Notes under the pieces: generated by a model
The model's input: the letters and a program-made list of their open reading frames with translations, nothing else
Told to the model about the DNA's origin: nothing
Databases searched by the model: none
In this document: positions 8,974-20,434 of the stretch, piece after piece
Layout of the letters: every line of letters begins with the position of its first letter
Numbering within the stretch: position 1 is the first letter of the stretch
NCBI GenBank assembly: GCA_035547695.1
Contig: DASZUK010000031.1
Location: 1 to 64,000 of the forward strand
Length of the DNA stretch: 64,000 nt
Direction: 5' to 3'
Source of the DNA: DASZUK01 sp035547695
GTDB lineage: Bacteria; Actinomycetota; Acidimicrobiia; Acidimicrobiales; RAAP-2
Position numbers and translations under genes: made by a program

Positions 8974-8997
8974 ATGAGCAACAAGGCCCACCGATGA
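8974..8997 (+). CDS. 7-codon leader ORF overlapping the adenylation-domain start
   Basis: ATG at 8974 encodes MSNKAHR and stops with a TGA (8995-8997) that overlaps the ATG of the adenylation gene (8994) as ATGA. It has its own purine-rich site (GGAGGCGGAG) 11-20 nt upstream, while the adenylation ATG has none of its own. The arrangement suggests translational coupling through a mini-ORF. Function as a sensor peptide is unproven. Confidence 0.4.
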   Translation: MSNKAHR

Positions 8998-10622
8998 CGC
9001 AGAGCGCGTTCCTCGACGACGCGTCCACCCCGGAGGTGGAGCCCAGCATGCTGGCCGGCGACGTCGTGGAGCTGCCCTCCGGCACCGTGGTGGACGCGGT
9101 GGCCGAGCACGCCCGGAACCGCCCGGACAGCCCGGCCCTGCACGAGGGCGACGGCCCGTCGCAGACCTACGCGGAGCTCTGGGACGACGCCACCAAGCTG
9201 GCCGGCGCCCTGCGGGAGGCCGGGGTCGGCCCCGGCGACCAGGTGGCGGTGTGGGCCACCCGGACGACGCCGGTGGTGGCCGCCATGCTGGCCGCCATGA
9301 CGCTGGGGGCGGCCTACACCCCCATCGACCCCACCTACCCGGCCAACCGGGTGCGGCGCATCCTGGAGGTGGCGGACCCCCGGGTGATCGTGTGCGCCGA
9401 CCCGCGGGCCCTGGCCGGCAGCCTGCCGCGGGGGGTGCCGACGGTGGACCTGCACGCCGGGGCCCGGTCGACCCCGGTGGCCACCTCGGTGGCCACCCAG
9501 GCCGACGTGGCCTACACGGTGTTCACCACCGGGTCCACCGGCCTGCCGAAGGGGGTGCTGGTCAACCACCGGTCCCTGCTCAACTACCTGGGCTGGGCCA
9601 GGCAGCTCACCGACTTCGGCCCCGACGACGCCACCCCCTGCTTCGCCAGCCTGGGGTTCGACCACGCGGTCACCTGCCTGTGGCTGCCGCTGTGGGCCGG
9701 CGGGTCGGTGCAGTTGATCCCGGACAGTTGGGACCCGCGGCCGTGGCTGGCCCCCCGGGAGCGGCCGTTCGGCTTCATCAAGATCACCCCGTCCCACGTC
9801 CGGCTGTTCGAGCGGATCGCCCGGCCGGACTACCGGGCGGTGACCCGCACCCTCATGTTCGGCGGCGAGCGGCTGGACGCGTCGCTGGTGGCCGGCCTCG
9901 GCGACCGGATCGAGGGGGTGCGGCTGCTCAACCACTACGGGCCCACCGAGGCCACGGTGGGGTGCACCGCCTACCGGTTCGACGCGGAGACGGCGTTGCC
10001 GGAGGGGGCCGTGCCGGTGGGGACGCCGGTGTGGAACTCCCGGGCCTACGTGGCCGACCCCGACCTCCGTCCGGTGCCGACCGGCGAGGAGGGTGAGCTG
10101 GTGCTGGCCGGGGACTGCGTCGCCAACGGCTACCTGGGGGGCAGCGGCACCGACCGGGCCCGGTTCGTGGACGAGTCCTTCCTGGCCGACGGCCGGTCCG
10201 GCCCGGCTTACCGCACCGGTGACCGGGCGGTGCTGCGGGACGGCCTCATCGAGTGCCTGGGCCGGCTGGACGAGCAGGTGAAGGTCCGGGGGCACCGGAT
10301 CGAGATCCAGGAGGTCCACGACCTGGTGACCACCGTCACCGGGGTGGCCCAGGCCGCGGTGACCGTCCGCAAGGTCGGCCTCGGCGGGCTGGAGCTGTTC
10401 GTGGTGGCCGACACCGTCGGCTCGGTCGACGGTGCCGAGGCAGCCGGGCCGGCCGACGGCGGCGACCTGGTCAGCCGGGTGCTGGAGCACCTGCGGGCCA
10501 ACCTGCCGGCCGCGGCGGTGCCGGAGCGGGTGTGGGTGGTGCCGGGCCTGGTGGTCAACGCCCACGGCAAGTGGGACGCCGACGCCACCCGGGCCCAGGT
10601 GGAGGCCGGAGGGGAGTCATGA
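8994..10622 (+). CDS. Stand-alone NRPS-type adenylation domain, aspartate-like pocket
   Basis: Activates an amino acid as its adenylate and should load it onto a carrier protein, presumably the one encoded two genes downstream. The 542-aa protein is a single ANL-family domain: A3 FTTGSTGLPKG (177-187), A5 NHYGPTE (313-319), A7 YRTGD (406-410), A8 GRLDEQVKVRGHRIE (423-437) and the A10 lysine in NAHGKWD. Aligned by eye to GrsA PheA, the pocket residues are D223, H224, T227, K263, M288, G290, H314, V322, G323 and the A10 Lys. From memory this is closest to the aspartate code DLTKVGHIGK; Asp is therefore an inference. D223 indicates an alpha-amino-acid substrate. ATG 8994 is preferred over the in-frame ATG 8934 because it is coupled to the leader ORF. 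Confidence 0.82.
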   Translation: MTQSAFLDDASTPEVEPSMLAGDVVELPSGTVVDAVAEHARNRPDSPALHEGDGPSQTYAELWDDATKLAGALREAGVGPGDQVAVWATRTTPVVAAMLAAMTLGAAYTPIDPTYPANRVRRILEVADPRVIVCADPRALAGSLPRGVPTVDLHAGARSTPVATSVATQADVAYTVFTTGSTGLPKGVLVNHRSLLNYLGWARQLTDFGPDDATPCFASLGFDHAVTCLWLPLWAGGSVQLIPDSWDPRPWLAPRERPFGFIKITPSHVRLFERIARPDYRAVTRTLMFGGERLDASLVAGLGDRIEGVRLLNHYGPTEATVGCTAYRFDAETALPEGAVPVGTPVWNSRAYVADPDLRPVPTGEEGELVLAGDCVANGYLGGSGTDRARFVDESFLADGRSGPAYRTGDRAVLRDGLIECLGRLDEQVKVRGHRIEIQEVHDLVTTVTGVAQAAVTVRKVGLGGLELFVVADTVGSVDGAEAAGPADGGDLVSRVLEHLRANLPAAAVPERVWVVPGLVVNAHGKWDADATRAQVEAGGES

Positions 10623-10648
10623 GCACCGGCACCGGAGGTGGGCAATGA
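10619..10648 (+). CDS. 9-codon relay ORF between adenylation and PLP genes
   Basis: ATG 10619 overlaps the stop of the adenylation gene (ATGA). The ORF encodes MSTGTGGGQ, and its own TGA (10646-10648) overlaps the ATG of the PLP-enzyme gene (10645), again as ATGA. The strong GGAGGTGG site for the PLP gene lies inside it. It could simply be a duplicated start region, but both overlaps are exact. Confidence 0.35.
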   Translation: MSTGTGGGQ

Positions 10649-11802
10649 GCACCGTCGGCTCGTCGTCCGGGGGGGTCGGGGTGCGCCGGCCGCCGGCGGA
10701 CCTGGTGTGCGTGGACTGCGGGTCGGTGGACCAGGACCTGTCCGGGAAGTGCCTGGCCTGCGGCGGGCTGGTGGAGCCGGTGTACCCGGCCACCGACGCG
10801 GTGCTGCAGCCCGGGGACACCGACGCCCTGGCCACCTACTGGGACCTGCTGCCCATCCCGGACCGCAGCACCTGTCGCATCGTGATCCCGCCGACCCCCA
10901 CCATCCTGCTGGCCGAGCTGGACGGGGTGCCCATCTACGCCAAGGTGGAAGGGGTGCTGCCGACCGGGTCCACCAAGGACCGGTTGATCGCGGTGTCGCT
11001 GCCCCTGATGATCGAGCGGGGGGTGGAGCGGTTCGTGTTCAGCTCCACCGGCAACACCGCGGCGGCCTACGCCTGGGGGCTGCAGTACTACCCGGAGCTG
11101 ACCGCCCGGGTGTACGTGTCCGACGAGGTGCCGGCCGCCCAGTTGGGGACGCCGACGCCGGCCCTGGAAGTGGTCCGGGTGGACGGCGACTACGTGGCCG
11201 CCGGCAACCGGTCCAAGGCGGAGGTGGCTCCGGGGGAGACCCCGGAGGGCGGGTTCTTCAACCTGGGCCGCCGCGAGGGGGCCAAGCTGGCCTACCTGGA
11301 GGCCTTCGACGACGTCCACCGGATGGGCGGCCGGATCGACACGGTGGTGCAGGCGGTGGCCAGCGGCCTGGGCATCGTGGCGGCGGCCCGGGCGGTGGAG
11401 CAGAGCGCGGCCGTCCGGTCCTGGGGCCGGGGCCCGCGGCTGTTCTGCGCCCAGCAGACCAGTTGCTCGCCGATGGTGAAGGCGTACCGGTCGGCCCTGA
11501 ACGGCGGGGAGGCCGTCCGGCTGCCGGAGCTGTTCCCCGGCGGCCTGGCCGGGGCCATCCTGCTGGGGGACCCGTTCGCCAGCTTCGACTACGTGGCCCA
11601 GGCCGTCCGGCAGTCCGACGGCGGCTTCGTCGACGTGACCTCGTCGGAGATCGCGGCCGCCCTGCAGCGGCACAGCCACGAGGTGCCCCTGGGCGACTCC
11701 GCCGCGGTGGCCCTGGCCAGCGTGTACCGGATGTGGGAGCAGGGGGACCTGCGGGAGTCCGACGGGGTCCTGGTGGTGCTGACCGGCGGGCCGGGACGAT
11801 GA
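10645..11802 (+). CDS. Threonine-synthase-fold PLP enzyme with N-terminal zinc ribbon
   Basis: Fold-type II PLP enzyme (385 aa) related to threonine/cysteate synthases. It has an N-terminal rubredoxin-like ribbon (C22, C25, C36, C39), the Schiff-base lysine K111 in PTGSTKDR and the phosphate-clamp STGNT at 134-138. Canonical threonine synthase makes threonine from O-phosphohomoserine. Here the gene is locked between an adenylation domain and a carrier protein, so it may instead perform an elimination or replacement on a related or carrier-bound amino acid. That role is inference. Start ATG 10645 has a strong GGAGGT 6 nt upstream. The stop overlaps the carrier-protein ATG (ATGA at 11799). Confidence 0.8.
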   Translation: MSTVGSSSGGVGVRRPPADLVCVDCGSVDQDLSGKCLACGGLVEPVYPATDAVLQPGDTDALATYWDLLPIPDRSTCRIVIPPTPTILLAELDGVPIYAKVEGVLPTGSTKDRLIAVSLPLMIERGVERFVFSSTGNTAAAYAWGLQYYPELTARVYVSDEVPAAQLGTPTPALEVVRVDGDYVAAGNRSKAEVAPGETPEGGFFNLGRREGAKLAYLEAFDDVHRMGGRIDTVVQAVASGLGIVAAARAVEQSAAVRSWGRGPRLFCAQQTSCSPMVKAYRSALNGGEAVRLPELFPGGLAGAILLGDPFASFDYVAQAVRQSDGGFVDVTSSEIAAALQRHSHEVPLGDSAAVALASVYRMWEQGDLRESDGVLVVLTGGPGR

Positions 11803-12062
11803 CCACCGACGGGGAGGGGACGGAGCAGGACTTCTACGACGGCCTCCGCCGGTTCCTGGCCGAGCGCCGGCCGGACCTGCCCGGCGACGACATCGAGCCG
11901 TCCACCCAGTTGTGGGACGCCGGCTACCTGGACTCGTTCGGGCTGATCGAGACCATCACCTACCTGGAGGAGGTGGTCGGCCGGCCCATCGAGATCAGTG
12001 CCGACGACCTGCCCAGCTTCTTCACCATGAAGGACATGTACCTGGCCTTCGTGGCCGGCTGA
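11799..12062 (+). CDS. Acyl/peptidyl carrier protein
   Basis: An 87-aa carrier protein with the 4'-phosphopantetheine attachment motif DSFGL (Ser46) at the start of helix II and acidic helices typical of ACP/PCP. It should hold the substrate activated by the adenylation domain as a thioester. The first gene pair, this gene and the two relay ORFs are all joined by ATGA overlaps, so the three proteins are probably made in fixed ratio. No phosphopantetheinyl transferase, thioesterase or condensation domain is present nearby. The final product is unknown. Confidence 0.88.
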   Translation: MTTDGEGTEQDFYDGLRRFLAERRPDLPGDDIEPSTQLWDAGYLDSFGLIETITYLEEVVGRPIEISADDLPSFFTMKDMYLAFVAG

Positions 12063-12070
12063 CCCCGCAC

Positions 12071-12084
12071 CGAACACCTGTTCG
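12071..12084. promoter_or_regulatory. LexA/SOS box upstream of uvrA
   Basis: CGAACACCTGTTCG matches the Gram-positive/actinobacterial LexA dyad CGAAC-N4-GTTCG perfectly in both arms. It ends 2 nt before the first -10 box of uvrA, where bound repressor would block polymerase. Confidence 0.8.
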
Positions 12085-12086
12085 TC

Positions 12087-12092
12087 TATCCT
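12087..12092 (+). promoter_or_regulatory. uvrA -10 box P1 (leaderless, ATG 12099)
   Basis: TATCCT ends 6 nt before an in-frame ATG at 12099, giving a leaderless transcript that would start UvrA 15 codons early. It sits directly beside the SOS box. Confidence 0.5.
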
Positions 12093-12131
12093 GGGCGAAT
12101 GGGGCCCGCACCGACGGCCGCGCCCGGCCGG

Positions 12132-12137
12132 TATCCT
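12132..12137 (+). promoter_or_regulatory. uvrA -10 box P2 (leaderless, GTG 12144)
   Basis: A second identical TATCCT ends 6 nt before the GTG at 12144, which gives the family-typical UvrA N-terminus. It is 45 nt downstream of P1, so less directly covered by the SOS box. Confidence 0.5.
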
Positions 12138-12143
12138 CCCCCT

Positions 12144-15045
<2,902 letters not shown>

Positions 15046-15053
<8 letters not shown>

Positions 15054-16710
15054 CCGGCGTCCAGCCCGGCCGCAGCTGGGGCCGGACGGCCGGTATGTCG
15101 AAGATCGCCTGCAGGGTCGGCCCGGCGGACGCGGTCATGGCCACGACATCGTGGACGGTGGTACCACCGTTGCTGCCGTAATAGAGGCCGCGGCCGAAGG
15201 TGAAGATGCCGCCGTCGGCGGCGGTGAACCAGTAGCCAGCCCCTGTGGGGGTGGCGGCCATGCCGACGATGGGCTGGTCGAGGTGCACGCCGCCGGTGGA
15301 ACCGTAGAACTGGGCGTCGCCGAAGGCGAAGATGCCGCCGTCGCTGGCCACCAGCCAGTACCCGCCCCCGTCCGGGGTGGCGGCCATGCCGACGATGGGC
15401 TGGTTGAGCGGGGTGGCTCCGGTTGAGCCGTAGAACTGGGCGTCGCCGAAGGCGAAGATGCCGCCGTCGCTGGCCACCAGCCAGTACCCCTTGCCGTCCG
15501 GGGTGGCGGCCATGCCGACGATGGGTTGGTTCAGCTGCATGCCGCCGGTGGAACCGTAGAACCCGGCTGTACCGAAGGCGAAGATGCCGCCGTCGGAGGC
15601 CGCCAACCAATACCCTGTCCCCGTCGGTGTCGGTGCCATGGCGATGACCGGCTTGTTGAGGGTCATGCCGCCGGTGGAACCGTAGAACTGGGCGTCCCCG
15701 AAGTTGAAGATGCCGCCGTCAGCCCCGAGCAGCCAGTAGCCGTAGCCGTACGGTGTGACCGCCATTGACACGACGGGGGCGTTGAGCGGTTGTGTGGACA
15801 TGTCGCCAAAGTCGACGGCGTTGCCGTACGACCAGACGGACCCGGAGGCGCTGGCCTCGTAATAGCCCTGGGTGCCGGTGCCGATCAGGTGGATGCCCAG
15901 CGGCTCGGGCTCGTTGTAGTAGATGTCCAATGTGGCCTGGCGGAGGCCGGGTGCCGCTGGGGCGAACCAGATCTGCACTGTGCAGTGCTGGCCGGGAGCC
16001 AGTGCTCGTGTGCTGCAGTCGGTCTGGCCGATGAAGTCGTTGGGATTGACGGCGGTGGTGGCGACTGCGGTGATATCGGCGATGTTGGTGCTGTCGTTGC
16101 TGATGGTGATTGTCAGCGATGTGCTGACCCCGCCGACCGGGGTGTCGTCGAAGACGAACCGGCTCAGCCCGTTGGAGGTCAGCCACGGTGTGCCGTAGAG
16201 GGTCCTCGGAGTAGGCAGTGTCGGCATGCCCACGGTGGAGTTGAACCAGATCTCGCCGTGTACGCCGGAGCCTGTCGTGCTGCATTGGGCGTTGAACTCG
16301 ACGGCGAAGCGCTGGACGACGGCTGTGCCACCAAAGGCGGCGTCGTACACGGTGAATGTGCCGGATCCGCAAGAGCTCTGGCCGGCCGTGGAGACGGAGA
16401 GGGAAGCGAAGTCGGAGCCCCGGCTGCCGGCCGCATAGGTCCCTACGCCCAGGCTCTGGCCTTCGGGGGCGGAGAGGCTGACCGAGAGGTCGCCTGTAGG
16501 GCCCGACAGATCAAGGACGACGTTTTCGTTGAACTGGGACCCTTGGGCGTGGACTGTCGAATAGTTGACCGTCCGGCCGGCCCCGAAGGGGCTGCTGGCG
16601 TCGTTGACCACCTTGGCCGAGCCGGTCGATGTGGCCGCGCCCGCGGCAGTAGTGACCCCACCCACGGCCGCCAGTACAACAGCGATGCCGACCAGCCTGC
16701 CGATCCGCAT
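15046..16710 (-). CDS. Secreted protein with five 42-aa YWLxASDGGIFAFG repeats
   Basis: Exported protein (554 aa) of unknown function. A signal peptide occupies residues 1-27 (MRIGRLVGIAVVL...AAGAA). A beta-rich region follows, then a choice-of-anchor-type Ig-like domain (TSLTITISNDSTN to LIGTGTQGYY). The C-terminal half consists of five tandem ~42-aa units built around GYWL-DGGIFAFGDAQFYGSTGG, likely a beta-propeller or beta-solenoid. The end VRPQLRPGW resembles the paralogue upstream. ATG 16710 was chosen for its signal peptide and AGAAGGGAG ribosome site. The longer in-frame extension runs through the intergenic region. Its 3' end overlaps uvrA's 3' end by 8 bp. Confidence 0.85.
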
Positions 16711-16771
16711 ACGGCTCCCTTCTCTTTTCAGTAGCGACTTGGGTCGATGTCCCGGGCGACCGGTCCGGCGG

Positions 16772-17911
16772 TCAGGTGGCGATCCTGGCCTGGGGCCGGA
16801 CGCCAGGGAGGTCCCTGACGGCTTGGAACAGGGGGGACCCGGTGGACGCCATGCCGACGACGTCGTGCACCCCGGTACCGCCGGTGCTGCCCAGGAAGGG
16901 GGCGTCGCCGAAGGCGAAGATGCCGCCGTCGGCGGCGGTGAACCAGTAGCCGCCGCCTGTGGGGGTGGCGGCCATGCCGACGATGGGCTGGTTGAGGTGG
17001 AGGCTGCCGGTGGACCCGTAGAACTGGGCGTCACCGAAGGCGAAGATGCCGCCGTCGGCGGCGACCAGCCAGTACCCCTTGCCGTCCGGGGTGGGCGCCA
17101 TGCCGACGACGGGCTGGTTCAGGTGCATGGACCCGGTGGACCCGTAGAACTTGGCGTCGCCGAAGGCGAACATGCCGCCGTCGGACGCCACCAGCCAGTA
17201 GCCGCCGCCGTCCGGGGTGGGTGCCATGCCGACGACGGGCTCGTTGAGAGGCATGCCGCCGGTGGAGCCGTGGAAGGCGGCTGTGCCGAAGGCGAAGATG
17301 CCGCCGTCGGTGGTGACGAGCCAGTAACCGCCGCCGAACGATGTGACGGCCATGCCGACGACGGGCGCCCGGAGGGTGTAGCCGGACATGTCGCCCAGGT
17401 TGGTGGCGTTGCCGAAGTCGAAGACCGCCCCGGAGGCGGACGTTTCGTAGTACCCCAGGGTGCCGTTGCCGGTCAGGGAGACCGACGGCGGGTCGGCGCT
17501 CTGGTCGTCGAAGGTGGCGGTGGCCTGCCGCGGGCCGGCGGCGGCGGGGGAGAAGAAGATGCCGATCAGGCATGTCTGGCCGGCCGGCACTGTGAACCCT
17601 GTCCTGGCCACTGTGATCACTGTTGTTGTTGTGCCGCAGAGGGCGAACAGTGTGAAGTCGGCGACGTCGGGACCGCTCAGGGTGGCCCCGCTGACGTGGT
17701 CGTTACTGCTGCCGTCGTTCTGCAATCTGACGCTGCCGAACCCGAACTGGCCGACGGGGGTGTCCCCGAAGTCGACCTGGGTCGGCGTGGCGGTCAGCAC
17801 CGGGGTGGTGGCCCCGGCGGCCCCGGCGGTCAGGCCGACGCCGACGGCCGAAGCCAGCACGGTCCCGGCAGCGATCGCCAGCCGGCCTGCACGCGTCACC
17901 GTTCGGCCCAT
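16772..17911 (-). CDS. Secreted choice-of-anchor protein with four YWLxASDGGIFAFG repeats
   Basis: Paralogue of the next downstream gene (61-bp gap, same strand). The 379-aa product has a signal peptide (residues 1-32, ending near AGAAGATT), a choice-of-anchor-like Ig domain (PTQVDFGDTPVGQ ... SLTGNGTLGYYET) and four ~42-aa GYWLVxxDGGIFAFG repeats, ending VRPQARIAT. ATG 17911 has GGAGGG 5 nt upstream; a GTG at 17917 abuts that site and is unlikely. Surface or secreted location is inferred from the signal peptide. The repeat family is abundant in Acidimicrobiia-like genomes but has no assigned function that I know. Confidence 0.85.
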   Translation of the reverse strand: MGRTVTRAGRLAIAAGTVLASAVGVGLTAGAAGATTPVLTATPTQVDFGDTPVGQFGFGSVRLQNDGSSNDHVSGATLSGPDVADFTLFALCGTTTTVITVARTGFTVPAGQTCLIGIFFSPAAAGPRQATATFDDQSADPPSVSLTGNGTLGYYETSASGAVFDFGNATNLGDMSGYTLRAPVVGMAVTSFGGGYWLVTTDGGIFAFGTAAFHGSTGGMPLNEPVVGMAPTPDGGGYWLVASDGGMFAFGDAKFYGSTGSMHLNQPVVGMAPTPDGKGYWLVAADGGIFAFGDAQFYGSTGSLHLNQPIVGMAATPTGGGYWFTAADGGIFAFGDAPFLGSTGGTGVHDVVGMASTGSPLFQAVRDLPGVRPQARIAT

Positions 17912-17965
17912 CGTCACCCTCCGCGGTCGTCAATGGCTGGAGCCACTATGCAAGAAGGCGGCCCC

Positions 17966-17982
17966 CGACCGCCGATCGGTCG
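17966..17982 (-). terminator. Hairpin after the ATPase-TIR gene
   Basis: A perfect 6-bp stem CGACCG-CCGAT-CGGTCG begins 3 nt past the stop codon of the minus-strand ATPase-TIR gene. There is no T-tract, so termination is only suggested. Confidence 0.4.
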
Positions 17983-17985
17983 TCA

Positions 17986-20427
17986 TCATCGGGAGAACCG
18001 CTCGGTATCCCGACGCCAACGGCGGAGCATGGCATCGACGTCCGACACCAGCAGCACGGCCCGCTCCAGGGACCTGGCGGGGGCCCGCATCTCGGCAGCC
18101 AGCCGGCCGAGCGTGTTCATCTGGCCGCGGATGGTCGCGACCTGTGCAGGGTCGATCCCCAATCCGTCGGGTACGTCATCGCCCAGCTGGGACAGCATCT
18201 GTTGGATGCCAGGCAGCGCACCTTCGTTTGAACTACCCAGCCGAATGAGCCCCGTGATCGAATTGTCGACGGTAGCCAGCGCGGCCTCGACGTCGGCCGT
18301 AGCTCGATCGAGCTCTTCGACCGGTTCCCGGATACCGGCGGCAACCCGACGTAATGCCCTCCGAAATTCGCTGGGTGACCGGGGAGCCTCTGCGGTCTGG
18401 ATGTCCGACATGGAGCCGTTGAGCGCAACCATGGTCGCCTCGAGCGCCTCCTGGTAACGGGAGAGCAGGGAAGGAAGAGCCGTCATCGACCCCTCCGTCT
18501 GTTCCATCAGCTGGAGGATGTCTGCCGTGCTTTCAGCGGCACCAGATGTGGCCTTCGAGATCGATGGGGCGGTGGCCCGTTGTCGAACCGCCTTTACGAG
18601 CTCCTTGGCCAGCCTGTTGACTTCTCGACGGTAGGTGCTCGAGCCTGGGTCCTCGTAGATGAGGTCCTCGAACGCCGAACCGTGGTAGGTCTTCAGGGTC
18701 GCCGCCAACGGGTCGTCATCGTCGAGAGACTCGGGGGCGACGAGGAAGATGGGCAAGACATACTGCTTCTCGGCCCCGACGCCCTTGGCGGCGGCCAAGA
18801 ACGCCTGCGTCTCGCGTCGGCACTCCTCGGATTGGAGGAAACGGGGAGTCACGACCGGAACGAAGAAGGTGGTCCGGGCAAGCTGTTCGTCGATACGGGC
18901 CCTCCATTGGTCTCCCCAGTTCAGGTCCCGATCGGTGAAGACCTCGAGGGTCTCACCCGTCAAGAACCGATAGTGATCGTCGATTGCCTGGGCCAGCTGG
19001 ACGATCCGACCGTTCATGACACGGTTGTCTTCGTGGACGTAGCTGAGGAACAACGCAGCGTCCGATGCCCGGATGGCGGTGTCGTCGCTGGCGCGACGTC
19101 GTGTCGACGGAAAGGTTCGCCCAGCGGCAGGCTCGGTGGCGCTCGGGGCGGCGGTAGGGGAAGCAGGAATTTCGGCCGTCCTTTCTGCAGTAAAGCCCGG
19201 TTCCCACAGGGCCTGAACGGGGAGAGCCCAGACACCTGGCTCCAATTCGTAGGATCGGTTGCCGAGGTAGAAGAGGACGCCGATCGACGGCTGGCCGGTC
19301 CTGCGGCGGAACAGCTGGAGGTTGCGGGCATCGTGCCGGCTGACAACCCTGGCTGCTTTGATCTCGACCGGCACCTTCGATCCATCTGGATAGCGGATCA
19401 CGACGTCGACCTCGTCGTTGCGGTCCCGCCAGTGACAGACGTCGGCGTTCTCAGCCCATGACCCCTGGGCCATGAGCTCGTTGATGACCAGAGCATGGAG
19501 CAGGGGACCCATCGAGGTGGGATTCGCCCGCAGGGTCTCACCGGAGTGGCGTCCCGCCCAGGCGGCCAGTGAGACGTCGGAAGGGACGAGGCGAGGATGG
19601 CCCTTGACCTCTCGTCGGGCGTCGTTGGCCAGCGCGGGGACGGCATCGAGGAGGAACCCGTCTTCGAGAGTGTGAAGGTATGACCGGAGCGTCGTCGGGG
19701 ACAGGCCGAAATCGCTGGCCAACTTCTCGTTGTTCAGGATGAGGGCCGGGGTACCGGCGATGACTCGGAACAGGTCGAGCAGCCGCGCCCGATCTGCCCG
19801 AGAGGTGGTCGTCGTCAGTTGGACGACCGCCTCGACATACGCTTCGACAGCCTCGCGACGTGCTGCCGGTGACCCTGGCCGGATGACACCCGGCATGCCC
19901 GGCATGCCGCCGACGAGCAGCCGCTCCTCGATGCTGGCGGGGCGCTCGGTTCGGTGCTCGACCAAGTCCCCCTTTCGGAGGTTCTGGACGAGGTCAATGG
20001 GGGTACCGGCCCGTTCCCCCTGGGTAAAGGAGGTCAGCCTGAGGCGCACCGCTCTTCCTGCCAGGGGGTCACTTCCATGGAGGAGCCCCCGGCCGAGAGT
20101 CGTGGACCCCGTGAGGATGAACAGACCGGCCCGGCCTGCCGCATCGACCGTTTGTTTCACCGCCAGCGAGATGTTCGGCACCATCTGGGCTTCGTCGATG
20201 ACTGCCGGGGTGGAGAGGCGGGCCACGAATGCGAACGGGTCGTCCTCGGCTGCCGACCGAGCGGCCGGATCGGTCAGGTCGACGAGGTCCCTGACCAGTT
20301 CGGCTTGCTGCAATTGTCGGCACAGCGTCGTCTTGCCCACGGCTCGGCCGCCCTCCAGGACCACGACCGGCATCGAGGCCCAAAGGCGGCGAATCTTGTC
20401 CTCGATCCCGCGAGGAAAGAACTCCAT
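17986..20427 (-). CDS. AAA ATPase/DUF4143-TIR domain fusion, candidate defence protein
   Basis: An 813-aa multidomain protein. Residues 1-190 form an AAA ATPase: Walker A GGRAVGKTT (26-34), Walker B VIDEAQ (76-81) and sensor-1-like ILTGSTT (104-110). Residues ~190-410 are a DUF4143 region with a winged-helix stretch and a PD-(D/E)xK-like core (EVDVV, 339-343; VEIKA, 354-358). After a linker comes a TIR domain (~455-600): FLSYVHED, EVFTDRDLNWGDQW, VVTPRF, and SEECRRE with Glu539 at the position of TIR NADase catalytic glutamates. The C-terminal ~200 residues look helical or coiled-coil. Fusion of these parts suggests a sensor ATPase driving a TIR effector; this is inference. Base composition is clearly lower in GC than the neighbours, which suggests transfer. 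ATG 20427 fits a leaderless promoter. Confidence 0.82.
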   Translation of the reverse strand: MEFFPRGIEDKIRRLWASMPVVVLEGGRAVGKTTLCRQLQQAELVRDLVDLTDPAARSAAEDDPFAFVARLSTPAVIDEAQMVPNISLAVKQTVDAAGRAGLFILTGSTTLGRGLLHGSDPLAGRAVRLRLTSFTQGERAGTPIDLVQNLRKGDLVEHRTERPASIEERLLVGGMPGMPGVIRPGSPAARREAVEAYVEAVVQLTTTTSRADRARLLDLFRVIAGTPALILNNEKLASDFGLSPTTLRSYLHTLEDGFLLDAVPALANDARREVKGHPRLVPSDVSLAAWAGRHSGETLRANPTSMGPLLHALVINELMAQGSWAENADVCHWRDRNDEVDVVIRYPDGSKVPVEIKAARVVSRHDARNLQLFRRRTGQPSIGVLFYLGNRSYELEPGVWALPVQALWEPGFTAERTAEIPASPTAAPSATEPAAGRTFPSTRRRASDDTAIRASDAALFLSYVHEDNRVMNGRIVQLAQAIDDHYRFLTGETLEVFTDRDLNWGDQWRARIDEQLARTTFFVPVVTPRFLQSEECRRETQAFLAAAKGVGAEKQYVLPIFLVAPESLDDDDPLAATLKTYHGSAFEDLIYEDPGSSTYRREVNRLAKELVKAVRQRATAPSISKATSGAAESTADILQLMEQTEGSMTALPSLLSRYQEALEATMVALNGSMSDIQTAEAPRSPSEFRRALRRVAAGIREPVEELDRATADVEAALATVDNSITGLIRLGSSNEGALPGIQQMLSQLGDDVPDGLGIDPAQVATIRGQMNTLGRLAAEMRAPARSLERAVLLVSDVDAMLRRWRRDTERFSR

Positions 20428-20434
20428 GGGCGTA

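Noticed and set aside
16711..17034. N-terminal extension of the first YWL-repeat protein
   Set aside because: The extension is low-complexity Pro/Ser sequence from the neighbouring gene in another frame. The signal peptide at 16710 marks the true start.
15151..17400. CRISPR-like periodic repeats
   Set aside because: The ~126-bp periodicity is coding, from 42-aa protein repeats. There are no short direct repeats with unique spacers.
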